This document shows positions 26,619 through 34,409 of a DNA stretch of 64,000 bases, one piece after another (position 1 is the stretch's first letter; every line of letters starts with the position of its first letter). The stretch is from NCBI RefSeq assembly GCF_002157835.1, contig NZ_CP020809.1, positions 3,410,001 to 3,474,000 on the forward strand, given 5' to 3'. A program made the translations under genes and the position numbers. A model generated the notes under the pieces. That model had not been told where the DNA came from, made no database searches, and worked only from the letters and a program-made list of their open reading frames with translations. The DNA is from Mycobacterium dioxanotrophicus (lineage in GTDB: Bacteria; Actinomycetota; Actinomycetes; Mycobacteriales; Mycobacteriaceae).

Positions 26619-28607
26619 TCAGCACGGCGCGGTGTCGAACTCTCGCTTGGCACTCGGGTCTGCCGAGGCCATGCGACCGGTCAGGTTGCCCTGGTCGGCG
26701 GCGGGTCCACCGATCAGGTCGGGACGCAGATCGCTGCCGATGAACGGCTGGGCCGCTCCGGCGGCGACAGTGGCCTCCAGGGCCGCCACGCGCGCTTCCA
26801 GTTCGCCGATCCGGTCGTATCCCGCACCGGAATCGGCGTCGTAGTAATCGGCACCGGCTCCGAAGCCGCCACCGCCGAGGTCACCGCCACCGGGCCGATC
26901 GAACGGCTTGTCGCCGGCACCCTCTTTGAGGTCCTTGCCTTCCTTCGCGGCGTCCTTGCTGTCCTTGAGGCTCTCCTTGATGTCCTTGCGGAGGTCTTTG
27001 ACGTCCTTGGGGCCGTCCTTGAGATCTTTGCGGCCGTCTTTGAGGTCTTTGGCCAGCTCCTTGGTGTCCTTGCGGAGGTCCTTGACGTCCTTGGGCCCGT
27101 CTTTCAGATCCTTCGGACCGTCTTTCAGATCCTTCACCAGGGTCTTGCCGCAGTGAACGCTGATCGTCGCTGTCATCGTCGGCCCGGAAGGCGAGATGCT
27201 GGTGATCGAAACACAGGTGTCCTGGCCGGCGTACGACTTCGTGTTCGGCGTGGAGCCAGCCGTCAGCGACGTGTTGTTGCTACTGCCCGGGTAGGGGTCG
27301 CCGGCGTCGCCGCGATTGTGGTTCAACTCCAGGTCACGGTTGCCGTCGGCTTGCAGCAGGGCGACCTTGTAGTGGTTCTCGTCGGTGTTGCCGGGCTGGT
27401 TCTCGTCGATGTGCCAGGCGAGCAGACCGTCGCCGGGCAGGTCGGCGTCGAAGCCGGTGCGTTGGCGGTTTTCGACGAGGAAGTACTCCGGTCCCGCGGT
27501 GCCGTCCTTCCACAGCCGCAGGAGATTGTGGCTCGTCTTGACGTCGGGGATGCTCACCGAGCCATTGGCGGTGATGCTGGTTACCGAGGCCCATCCCTGG
27601 TTCGCTTTGCACCACGCAGACGGGTGAGCCGGTACATCACCGCCGCCGTTCCAACTGCCACCGGCCATCAGGCACCAGTTACCGATGCCTTCCGAGGTGT
27701 AGTCGGTGTCATAGAGGTCGGGGAATCCGAACAGCAGGTGGCCCAGCTCGTGGGCGCACACCCCGATCTTGGCGTCCTCCGGAATGGTCAGGTAGCCATA
27801 GATTTTGGTGTTGTCAGTGCTGTAGGCGGTGGACAGCGTCGACTTGTGTGACCAGATGTCACCCGCGTTGCCGGTGACCTCCGCGCCCTGTCCCGCATGC
27901 ACGACGATGAAAGCGTCGACAAAGCCGTTGCCGTCGTTGTCGTACGGCCCGAAGTTCACGTCGGGATCGGCTGCCACCGCCGCGTCGTGCGCGAGCTGCG
28001 GCGAGCGAAAGGCACCGCCGCCCTTGCCGATTCCGTAGTTGTTGTTGGCGTACCACGCGAGCGTCTGCGGCATCTGGTACGGACCGACGACGTCACCCGA
28101 CAGTGACACCAGGCCGTTGGTGACCTCGTTGTAGTACTCCTTGACGCTGCCGTGCGGCAGCACGCCGGTGGAGAAGAACAGATCGCGGAAGTGGTTTGCG
28201 TCGTTGCCCATCGCTTTGTCGGAGAACTGGACGAGCACGACGATCACCCGGACGGTGCCGCGCAGCGGAGCCCGGTCGGCAGCCGCGCGGCTGATGACGC
28301 TGACCGGCGTGCCGAGCGGGAACTCCTCCGGAGGGATGATCACGCCGTCGTCGAAACCGAGGCGGCGTGGTTTTCGTTCCAGGCCCAGGGCATTGGTCTC
28401 GGCACGCGTCCCGCGTTTCTTGACGCGTTGAAGCTCGGCGGCCCAGCGGTCGCGAAGTTCTGGGCTCGGACCGACGGCACAGAAGTCGCTGTAGCGGGCG
28501 ATGACGGAGTGCTCGTTGTGGTTGGGTCGGACGTCGCCGGTGGCGATCGCGTCGACAGCGCGGTGATGGGTGGCCTCGGAGGGCTCCCGAAACGGTTTGG
28601 TAGTCAT
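26619..28607 (-). CDS. M6-family metalloprotease with Lys-Asp repeat tail
   Basis: A 662-aa protein with an M6 (immune-inhibitor-A-like) peptidase domain. The zinc site near residue 285 is CAHELGHLLFGFPDLYD, with the Met-turn CLMAGGSWNG behind it. Residues about 492-565 are a low-complexity tail of KDLKDGPKD- and KDVKDLRKD-type units, followed by a Gly-rich stretch, a short coiled coil (IGELEARVAALEATV) and a C-terminal cysteine. Secreted M6 enzymes carry signal peptides; none is visible here. ATG at 28607 was chosen. TACTGT 8 nt upstream fits a leaderless -10 element, and no Shine-Dalgarno is seen. First gene of a four-gene coupled operon. Confidence 0.87.
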   Translation of the reverse strand: MTTKPFREPSEATHHRAVDAIATGDVRPNHNEHSVIARYSDFCAVGPSPELRDRWAAELQRVKKRGTRAETNALGLERKPRRLGFDDGVIIPPEEFPLGTPVSVISRAAADRAPLRGTVRVIVVLVQFSDKAMGNDANHFRDLFFSTGVLPHGSVKEYYNEVTNGLVSLSGDVVGPYQMPQTLAWYANNNYGIGKGGGAFRSPQLAHDAAVAADPDVNFGPYDNDGNGFVDAFIVVHAGQGAEVTGNAGDIWSHKSTLSTAYSTDNTKIYGYLTIPEDAKIGVCAHELGHLLFGFPDLYDTDYTSEGIGNWCLMAGGSWNGGGDVPAHPSAWCKANQGWASVTSITANGSVSIPDVKTSHNLLRLWKDGTAGPEYFLVENRQRTGFDADLPGDGLLAWHIDENQPGNTDENHYKVALLQADGNRDLELNHNRGDAGDPYPGSSNNTSLTAGSTPNTKSYAGQDTCVSITSISPSGPTMTATISVHCGKTLVKDLKDGPKDLKDGPKDVKDLRKDTKELAKDLKDGRKDLKDGPKDVKDLRKDIKESLKDSKDAAKEGKDLKEGAGDKPFDRPGGGDLGGGGFGAGADYYDADSGAGYDRIGELEARVAALEATVAAGAAQPFIGSDLRPDLIGGPAADQGNLTGRMASADPSAKREFDTAPC
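26913..27134 (-). repeat. Lys-Asp repeat region inside the M6 protein gene
   Basis: About 74 codons encode imperfect repeats of KDLKDGPKD, KDVKDLRKD and KDLKDGRKD units, with only occasional Glu, Thr, Ser or Ile interruptions. On the plus strand this appears as recurring CTTGAGGTC, CTTGACGTCCTTG and GGGCCGTC words. Alternating Lys and Asp could form a salt-bridged single helix or be the substrate of the neighbouring ATP-grasp ligase. Confidence 0.9.
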
Positions 28608-28645
28608 GGATCGGGACAGTATTGAATATCCGCACAGGTATCCCG

Positions 28646-28659
28646 AGTAGTCGACTACT
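28646..28659. promoter_or_regulatory. 14-bp perfect palindrome upstream of the M6/ATP-grasp operon
   Basis: AGTAGTCGACTACT, 39 bp upstream of the M6 start codon, in the position of a -35 or upstream operator. A one-base variant lies 300 bp away at 28957-28970. A dimeric regulator is suggested; none is encoded next to it. Confidence 0.5.
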
Positions 28660-28956
28660 TCATTTGCATCCCTCGTGATGCCCAATAACGGTGGTGCATG
28701 GTGGTATTCGCGAGTATCCGGCTGCGGCGCCGGGTCGGCGGCGGGGACCGTGCGCCCGCGCTCTGAGCGCAGTGGCGCGTGAATGTCGTTGTGTACCAGT
28801 AATTCAACCTATCGACATGGCTCACCTGCGACGCCGGAATTGTTTGCGTCCGCAAGTACGACCACGACCGCATCGCACGGCGTCGCGGTCGGACCGGCGG
28901 TTTGCACTGCCCGAGAGGGCATTTGAGGCATCTCCGGCGCGCCGTCGGAAGGAATG

Positions 28957-28970
28957 AGTACTCGACTACT
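28957..28970. promoter_or_regulatory. Second copy of the AGTA(C/G)TCGACTACT palindrome
   Basis: AGTACTCGACTACT, 55 bp upstream of the threonine aldolase GTG start. It differs from the site at 28646 at one position. The pair may couple expression of the two divergent units. Confidence 0.45.
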
Positions 28971-29024
28971 CGCCGGGGTGCTGCCCGGGTCGGGCAGGTG
29001 GTTCGCCGGTGCGAAGATGGACAC

Positions 29025-30107
29025 GTGGCGATCTCTTCAATCCATGACGTGCAGTGGCGTGGCTTTGCCAGCGACAACTATGCCGGAGTGCACCCGGAGG
29101 TTCTCGCGGCGATCGCCGCGGCGAACGGTGGTCACCAGGTGGCCTACGGAGGCGATCGATACACGGCCCGGCTGCAGGAGGTCATTCGCGAGCAGTTCGG
29201 TGAGCGCGCCGAGGCGTTTCCGGTTTTCAACGGCACCGGCGCCAACGTCGTCGCGCTCACCAGCCTGCTCCCACGGTGGGGTGCGGTGGTAACCGCGACC
29301 ACGGCACACATCAACACCGATGAGGCAGGCGCCCCCGAGCGCATGACCGGCATCAAACTCCTCGCCGTGCCGACTCCGGACGGCAAGCTGACGCCGGAGT
29401 TGGTGGCTCGCGAGGCGTGGGGGTGGGGCGATGAGCATCGGGCTCAGCCGCTGGCTGTCAGCATCACCCAGAGCACCGAGCTGGGCACCGTCTACACGCC
29501 CGCAGAGGTACGCGCGATCGCGGACTTCGCCCACGAGCACGGCATGGCGGTGCACATGGACGGCTCGCGGCTCTGGAACGCCGCGGCGGCCCTCGGGGTG
29601 CCGTTTCGGGAGTTCACCGTCGATGCCGGGGTCGACATCGTGAGCCTCGGCGGCACCAAGAACGGTCTGCTCGGGGCGGAGGCGGTCGTCGTGCTGGCCG
29701 CCACCCCCGACGCGGGCCTCGTCTACCTGAGGAAGCTGACGATGCAACTGGCGAGCAAGATGCGCTTCGCGTCTGCACAGCTGCTCGCTCTGTTCGACGA
29801 CGATCTGGGCTTGCGCAGCGCCGCGCACGCCAACGCCATGGCGGCCCGGCTGCGGTCGGCGCTGGAGGCGGGCGTCGCAGACGGGGCGCTTCCCGGGTTG
29901 GCGTTCACCCAACCCAGCCAAGCGAATGCGATCTTCGCGACGCTACCGACCGCCGTCGCGGACCGGATCCACGAACGTGTGCGGTTCTACGATTGGGACC
30001 GCGCCCGTGGCGAGGTGCGCTGGATGGCGGCGTGGGACACCACCGAAGCCGACGTCGACCGGTTCGTCGCCATCATCGGCGAGGAGTTCGGCCGCGGGCA
30101 GAGTTAG
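29025..30107 (+). CDS. Threonine-aldolase-family PLP enzyme
   Basis: A 360-aa fold-type I PLP enzyme of the beta-eliminating lyase/low-specificity threonine aldolase family, which cleaves threonine or allo-threonine to glycine and acetaldehyde. Marks are FASDNYAGVHPEVL at the N-terminus, FNGTGANVVAL, the cofactor Asp in VHMDGSRLWNAA (Asp179) and the PLP Lys212 in SLGGTKNGLLGAEAVV. GTG at 29025 was chosen to give the usual N-terminus. Its two downstream neighbours include a ThrE-type exporter, which could link both to threonine or glycine balance. A hairpin follows at 30227. Confidence 0.9.
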   Translation: MAISSIHDVQWRGFASDNYAGVHPEVLAAIAAANGGHQVAYGGDRYTARLQEVIREQFGERAEAFPVFNGTGANVVALTSLLPRWGAVVTATTAHINTDEAGAPERMTGIKLLAVPTPDGKLTPELVAREAWGWGDEHRAQPLAVSITQSTELGTVYTPAEVRAIADFAHEHGMAVHMDGSRLWNAAAALGVPFREFTVDAGVDIVSLGGTKNGLLGAEAVVVLAATPDAGLVYLRKLTMQLASKMRFASAQLLALFDDDLGLRSAAHANAMAARLRSALEAGVADGALPGLAFTQPSQANAIFATLPTAVADRIHERVRFYDWDRARGEVRWMAAWDTTEADVDRFVAIIGEEFGRGQS

Positions 30108-30226
30108 CTCCAAAACCTCGCGGCAACAATGCATTTCGATTCAACCTGACGAACAGCTCGCGGTTCCGGTTCCAACGAAGGGGCCCGCGTCCAAGAACTT
30201 TCCCCCTCACTTTCAACGTATAGCGC

Positions 30227-30255
30227 ACCGGGGGGCTTGCGGCAAGACCCCCGGT
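30227..30255 (+). terminator. Hairpin downstream of the threonine aldolase gene
   Basis: ACCGGGGG (30227-30234) pairs with CCCCCGGT (30248-30255); inside it CTTG pairs with CAAG. It lies about 120 nt after the stop codon and 55 nt before the next gene, and could terminate or act as a leader element. Confidence 0.5.
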
Positions 30256-30309
30256 ATGCCGCAAAATCGCTGGCCGAAGCGCGAACTCGCTGAACAGGGG
30301 AGGTTTCAT

Positions 30310-31818
30310 ATGCGGGTGTCATCGATTCCGGTAGCCGAGCACGCGGTCGTCGTCGTCGGGGGAGGGCCGACAGGCCTGGTGCTGGCGGCTGAGTTGGCGT
30401 TGGCGGGCGTCGACGTCGTGGTCATCGAGCGGCGCACCGATCAGAACCTGGTCGGACAGCGGGCCGGCGGACTGCATGCCCGCACCATCGAGATCTTCGA
30501 TCAGCGCGGGATCGCCGATCGGTTCCTCCAGCAGGGCCGCCCGGCCCAGGTGAGCGGATTCGCCCAGATTCGCTTGGACATCAGCGACTTTCCCACCCGG
30601 CATCCGTACGGGCTGGCGCTGTGGCAGAACCACATCGAGCGCATCCTGGCCGACTGGGTCGACGAGTTGCAGGTGCCGATCCGTCGCGGCCGAGAGGTGG
30701 CGGGCATCGCCGCGGACGATGACGGTGTCGACATCGAACTGACGGGCGGGCAGTTCTTGCGTGCCCGGTACGTCGTCGGCTGCGATGGGGGACGCAGCGT
30801 GGTGCGCAAGGCTGTCGGCATCGACTTCGTCGGGTGGGATCCGACGACGAGTTATCTGATCGCCCAGGTCGACATGGCGTCGGACGCCGAGCCCGAATGG
30901 GGCATCCGGCGCGACGCCGTCGGTGTGCACGCCCTCGCGATGCCCGAGCAGGACGGTGAGCCGCTGCGGGTCATGGTGACTGAGCAGCAGCTCGGTGGGG
31001 CCGGCGCACCGACCCTCGCCGATCTGAGTCGGGCACTCATCGCGGTGTACGGAACCGACTACGGAGTCCAAAGTCCCACTTCGATTTCCAGGTTCACCGA
31101 TGCCGCACGGCAGGCCGTGTCGTATCGCGCTGGTCGGGTCCTGCTCGCCGGCGATGCCGCGCACGTGCACCACCCGATCGGAGGGCAGGGACTCAACACC
31201 GGTGTGCAGGACGCGGTGAACCTGGGTTGGAAACTGGCCCAGGTGGTCCACGGGCTGTCGCCGGAGAGCCTGCTGGACACCTATCACGCCGAACGGCATC
31301 CGGTCGGGGCGCGGGTACTGCACAACGCGCTGGCCCAGCTCGCCCTGCTGCGCCAGGACGACCGGACAAAAGCGTTGCACGACAGCGTGTCCGAGCTGCT
31401 GGGCATGCAAGAACCGCGTACACGCTTCGGTGCGATGATGTCGGGACTCGACATCCACTACCCGCTTACGTGCCACGGTGAGCAGCATCCGTTGCTCGGG
31501 CACCGGATGCCCGACCTCGATCTCGTCACCGCGGACGGCCCCGCGCGGGTGTTCGGCCTGCTCCACGCCGCTAGACCGGTGCTGCTCAACTTCGCTGAGC
31601 CCGGTGTGTTCGACATTGCCCCGTGGTCCGGCAGGGTTCAGTCGGTCGACGCGAAACACGTTGGTGCATGGGAGCTTCCAGTTCTAGGCGTGGTGCCCAC
31701 ACCGGAAGCCGTGTTGATCCGGCCCGACGGTCATGTCGCCTGGGTCGGCGACGCGCGCGGGGCTGGGCTCACCGATGCGCTCACCACCTGGTTCGGTCCA
31801 CCGGCGACGGCCGCGTAG
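30310..31818 (+). CDS. FAD-dependent aromatic-ring-hydroxylase-like monooxygenase
   Basis: A 502-aa class A flavoprotein monooxygenase of the PheA/TfdB/MhpA type. It has the FAD dinucleotide motif VVVVGGGPTGLVLAAELA, the DG motif YVVGCDGGRSVVRKA, and the GD motif VLLAGDAAHVHHPIGGQGLNTG. The C-terminal ~130 residues form the thioredoxin-like extension seen in the family (PVLLNFAEPG, VLIRPDGHVAWVG). GGGAGG lies 7 nt before ATG 30310, which fixes the start although the frame is open upstream. The substrate, probably a phenolic or polyketide-like aromatic, is unknown. Confidence 0.9.
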   Translation: MRVSSIPVAEHAVVVVGGGPTGLVLAAELALAGVDVVVIERRTDQNLVGQRAGGLHARTIEIFDQRGIADRFLQQGRPAQVSGFAQIRLDISDFPTRHPYGLALWQNHIERILADWVDELQVPIRRGREVAGIAADDDGVDIELTGGQFLRARYVVGCDGGRSVVRKAVGIDFVGWDPTTSYLIAQVDMASDAEPEWGIRRDAVGVHALAMPEQDGEPLRVMVTEQQLGGAGAPTLADLSRALIAVYGTDYGVQSPTSISRFTDAARQAVSYRAGRVLLAGDAAHVHHPIGGQGLNTGVQDAVNLGWKLAQVVHGLSPESLLDTYHAERHPVGARVLHNALAQLALLRQDDRTKALHDSVSELLGMQEPRTRFGAMMSGLDIHYPLTCHGEQHPLLGHRMPDLDLVTADGPARVFGLLHAARPVLLNFAEPGVFDIAPWSGRVQSVDAKHVGAWELPVLGVVPTPEAVLIRPDGHVAWVGDARGAGLTDALTTWFGPPATAA

Positions 31819-31890
31819 CGGCGACCGGTGACCGCTCTGCAACGAGAGCCGTGGCGCGCCTGGGCCGGCCGCTCAGTATCGTTTCGGGTG

Positions 31891-33465
31891 ATGGCACGAG
31901 ATCGATCAGGCGGCCTGCCCCGCTTCCGCAGCGGGGCGTGGATTGCGCTACCCGGACGCCGTGACCCGGCACCCCTTGCAGGCCAACGCAGCCGGACTCC
32001 CAGCGAGATCGGTGAGGTACACACCCGGAAGGTGCTGGACCTCACCATCCGGCTCGCCGAGGTCATGCTGTCGTCGGGGTCGGGCACCGCTGACGTCGTG
32101 GCCACGGCCAAGGATGTGGCACAGGCGTACCAGCTCACGGATTGCGTCGTCGACATCGCGTTCACCACCATCTTCGTGTCGGCTCCGCCGACGGTGGATG
32201 GCGCGCCCGTGACGATCGTGCGATCGGTGCGGACCCGGGCAACCGACTACACCCGGATGGCGGACCTGGACCGACTGGTCCAGCAGATCACTTCCGGCGA
32301 GGTCACGCTGGATCATGCCCACGAGGCCATGGACAGGCTCACCGAACGTCCCCATCCCTACCCGCGGTGGCTGGCGACGGCCGGCTGGGCGGGCTTTGCC
32401 CTCGGCGTTGCGATGTTGCTCGGCGGTACCTGGTTCACCTGCCTGCTGGCTGCGCTGACCGCCGCCGCCATCGATCGGCTGGGGCGTGTGCTCAACCGGA
32501 TGGGCACGCCGTTCTTCTTCCAGAACGTCGTCGGCGCGGCCGTGGCGACGCTCGTTGCGATCGGGGCGTACCTGGCCACCGGCGAGGGACTCACGGCGCT
32601 GGTCGCCACCGGAATCGTCATGCTGCTATCAGGATTGACGCTGGTCGGCGCGACGCAGGACGCGCTCACCGGTCACATGATCACCGCGGTGGCCCGGCTC
32701 AGCGAGGCGCTGTTCCTCACCGCCGGGATAGTCGTCGGCATCATCGCGGGCCTGCAGGTCGTCACCGTCGCCGGCATCGAGATCCGATTGCATGTCGATA
32801 CGACGCTGACGTTCGTCCCAGTGGACCGGCCGCTGCCCATCTTTCTGGCGGTTGCCGGCGCCGCGCTGGCCAGCGTGTGCTTCACGATCGCGAGCTATGC
32901 ACCACTGCGTTCGGCCGCACCGGCCGGGCTCGCAGCCGCGCTGGCCGAATTGGTGCTGATCGGCCTGGGCCTGGCCGGATTCGGCCAACTGGTGGCGACG
33001 GGTATCGCGGCCACCGGCGTCGGCCTGTTCGCCACGCTGGTGTCGGTCCGGCGGCGGGCACCCGCCCTGGTGACCTCGACGGCGGGCATCATGCCGATGC
33101 TGCCGGGCATGGCGGTGTTCCGTGCGGTCTTCTTCTTCGCCGTCGAGGACCGATTCACCGATGGCGTCGCGCAGATGGTGGCGGCCGGCGCCACAGCATT
33201 GGCGCTGGGCGCGGGTGTGGTGATGGGTGAGCTGTTCGGGTCCCCGCTGCGACACGGCACCGGACGGATTCGTGATTTCTTCCGGATCGAAGGGCCGCCG
33301 GGCCTGCGGCGGGTGGTGGGCCGCGTCGCGCGGCTACGCCCGGCCGTGACGCCACCGTCGGAGCCCAGCCCGCGACGCCAACGGAACTTCGCGCTCAAAC
33401 CGAAGCCCGCCACGGAGCCCGGCGACGCGGAGGACGCCAACGGCCAGGACGACACGTCGGATTGA
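31891..33465 (+). CDS. thrE: ThrE-family threonine/serine exporter
   Basis: A 524-aa membrane protein of the ThrE family (homologue of Rv3737). The N-terminal soluble part carries HTRKVLDLTIRLAEVMLSSG and RSVRTRATDYTRMADLDRLV; about ten membrane helices follow (residues about 165-420), including the conserved STAGIMPMLPGMAVFRA. The last 80 residues are a basic cytoplasmic tail. ThrE exports threonine and serine by proton motive force. ATG at 31891 fits the family; the frame extends upstream to 31828. A threonine aldolase gene lies two genes upstream. Confidence 0.92.
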   Translation: MARDRSGGLPRFRSGAWIALPGRRDPAPLAGQRSRTPSEIGEVHTRKVLDLTIRLAEVMLSSGSGTADVVATAKDVAQAYQLTDCVVDIAFTTIFVSAPPTVDGAPVTIVRSVRTRATDYTRMADLDRLVQQITSGEVTLDHAHEAMDRLTERPHPYPRWLATAGWAGFALGVAMLLGGTWFTCLLAALTAAAIDRLGRVLNRMGTPFFFQNVVGAAVATLVAIGAYLATGEGLTALVATGIVMLLSGLTLVGATQDALTGHMITAVARLSEALFLTAGIVVGIIAGLQVVTVAGIEIRLHVDTTLTFVPVDRPLPIFLAVAGAALASVCFTIASYAPLRSAAPAGLAAALAELVLIGLGLAGFGQLVATGIAATGVGLFATLVSVRRRAPALVTSTAGIMPMLPGMAVFRAVFFFAVEDRFTDGVAQMVAAGATALALGAGVVMGELFGSPLRHGTGRIRDFFRIEGPPGLRRVVGRVARLRPAVTPPSEPSPRRQRNFALKPKPATEPGDAEDANGQDDTSD

Positions 33466-33531
33466 CCTCAGCGGGTTGGCAGTTGCCGAGCCCAACCACG
33501 CGACTGGCACTACGCCGCAGGCGGACGCGGA

Positions 33532-33783
33532 TCAGGTGAGCGGGATGAACCCGTCGTTGATCCACACGCCCCAGTGACCGCCCGAACCCCAGTCCCACCA
33601 CACGACCGGCTGGCCCTGCCACGTCTGCGCCGGTTTGCGCGGCGCCGAGGCCGGTGCCTCGAGCGATGGCGGCGGTGCAGCAGGGTCGGCGCTCGCGGTG
33701 GCGGCGCCCAGACCGACTGCTGAGCCGGCGATCGCGCCGGCGACCGCGACGGCCGCCAGAGCGCTCTTGCTGGTGAGGATCAT
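33532..33783 (-). CDS. Small secreted Trp-rich protein
   Basis: An 83-aa protein with a signal peptide (residues 1-33) ending before DPAAPPPSLEAPASAP, then a short Trp-rich domain: TWQGQPVVWWDWGSGGHWGVW. A possible GAGGT lies about 9 nt upstream of the ATG. No family is recognised; similar small exported proteins occur in mycobacteria. Converges on thrE. Confidence 0.65.
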   Translation of the reverse strand: MILTSKSALAAVAVAGAIAGSAVGLGAATASADPAAPPPSLEAPASAPRKPAQTWQGQPVVWWDWGSGGHWGVWINDGFIPLT

Positions 33784-33983
33784 GTTTGCGTACCTCGGCG
33801 GTTGGGACTGAAGTCGGACACGTGAAGCTTAACCAATCTAAGCGATCGCGTGTCAGTCGAGTCGCCTTGGTAGCGGCGCGAAAAAAGATGACGAGAGATG
33901 TCGAGAACGTTGTCGCGGCTCCGTCCCAGACGTGAACAACCAACTAGGGTCGCTCACCGAGCGGACCAGAAACGGAGAATGTC

Positions 33984-34391
33984 ATGGCCAAGTACCTGCT
34001 GCTCAAGCACTATCGCGGCGCGCCTGCTGCCGTCAACGATGTGCCGATGGATCAGTGGACGCCCGCCGAGATCGAGGCGCACATCGGCTATATGAACGAT
34101 TTTGCGGCTCGGCTGCAGGAAAGCGGCGAATACGTCGACAGCCAGGCCCTCGCACCCGAGGGCGCCTGGGTGCAATACGGCGGCCAGGGCAAGCCGCCGG
34201 TGACCGACGGCCCGTTCGCCGAGACCAAGGACCTGATCGCGGGCTGGATGATCATCGACGTCGATTCGTATGACCGCGCAGTGGAGCTGGCCGGCGAGTT
34301 GTCCGCAGCGCCCGGCGCCGGAGGTGCGCCGATCCACGAATGGCTTGAGGTGCGGCCGTTTTTGACCCACACGCCGACCGTCACCGAGTAG
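33984..34391 (+). CDS. YCII/DGPF domain protein paired with ECF42 sigma factor
   Basis: A 135-aa protein of the YCII-related (DGPF) family. The name-giving motif is in VTDGPFAETKDLIAGWMIIDVDSYDRAVE, followed by IHEWLEVRPF. DGPF proteins are typically encoded beside ECF42-group sigma factors, as here, 18 bp upstream. Their role is unsettled. ATG at 33984 has GGAGA about 7 nt upstream. Confidence 0.93.
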   Translation: MAKYLLLKHYRGAPAAVNDVPMDQWTPAEIEAHIGYMNDFAARLQESGEYVDSQALAPEGAWVQYGGQGKPPVTDGPFAETKDLIAGWMIIDVDSYDRAVELAGELSAAPGAGGAPIHEWLEVRPFLTHTPTVTE

Positions 34392-34409
34392 CGGTCGGAC
34401 GGCTTTGCG

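Larger units (their letters stand above)
28608..29024. other. Divergent intergenic region with two related palindromes
   Basis: A 417-bp gap between the M6 operon and the threonine aldolase gene, with no convincing gene. It holds two related palindromes: AGTAGTCGACTACT (28646-28659, perfect) and AGTACTCGACTACT (28957-28970, near-perfect), and a small hairpin CTGCCCgggtcGGGCAG near 28980. The candidate -10 for the M6 gene (TACTGT on the minus strand) is at its left end. Each palindrome is close to one of the two divergent starts. Confidence 0.6.

Noticed and set aside
28608-28685. 26-residue N-terminal extension of the M6 protein
   Set aside because: The extension has no signal-peptide character, covers the palindrome and candidate -10 element, and has no ribosome site.
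28655-29077. 140-aa minus-strand frame in the M6/threonine aldolase gap
   Set aside because: Composition is shadow-like (Arg/Thr/Ser/Pro runs), no start signal, and it overlaps both regulatory palindromes.
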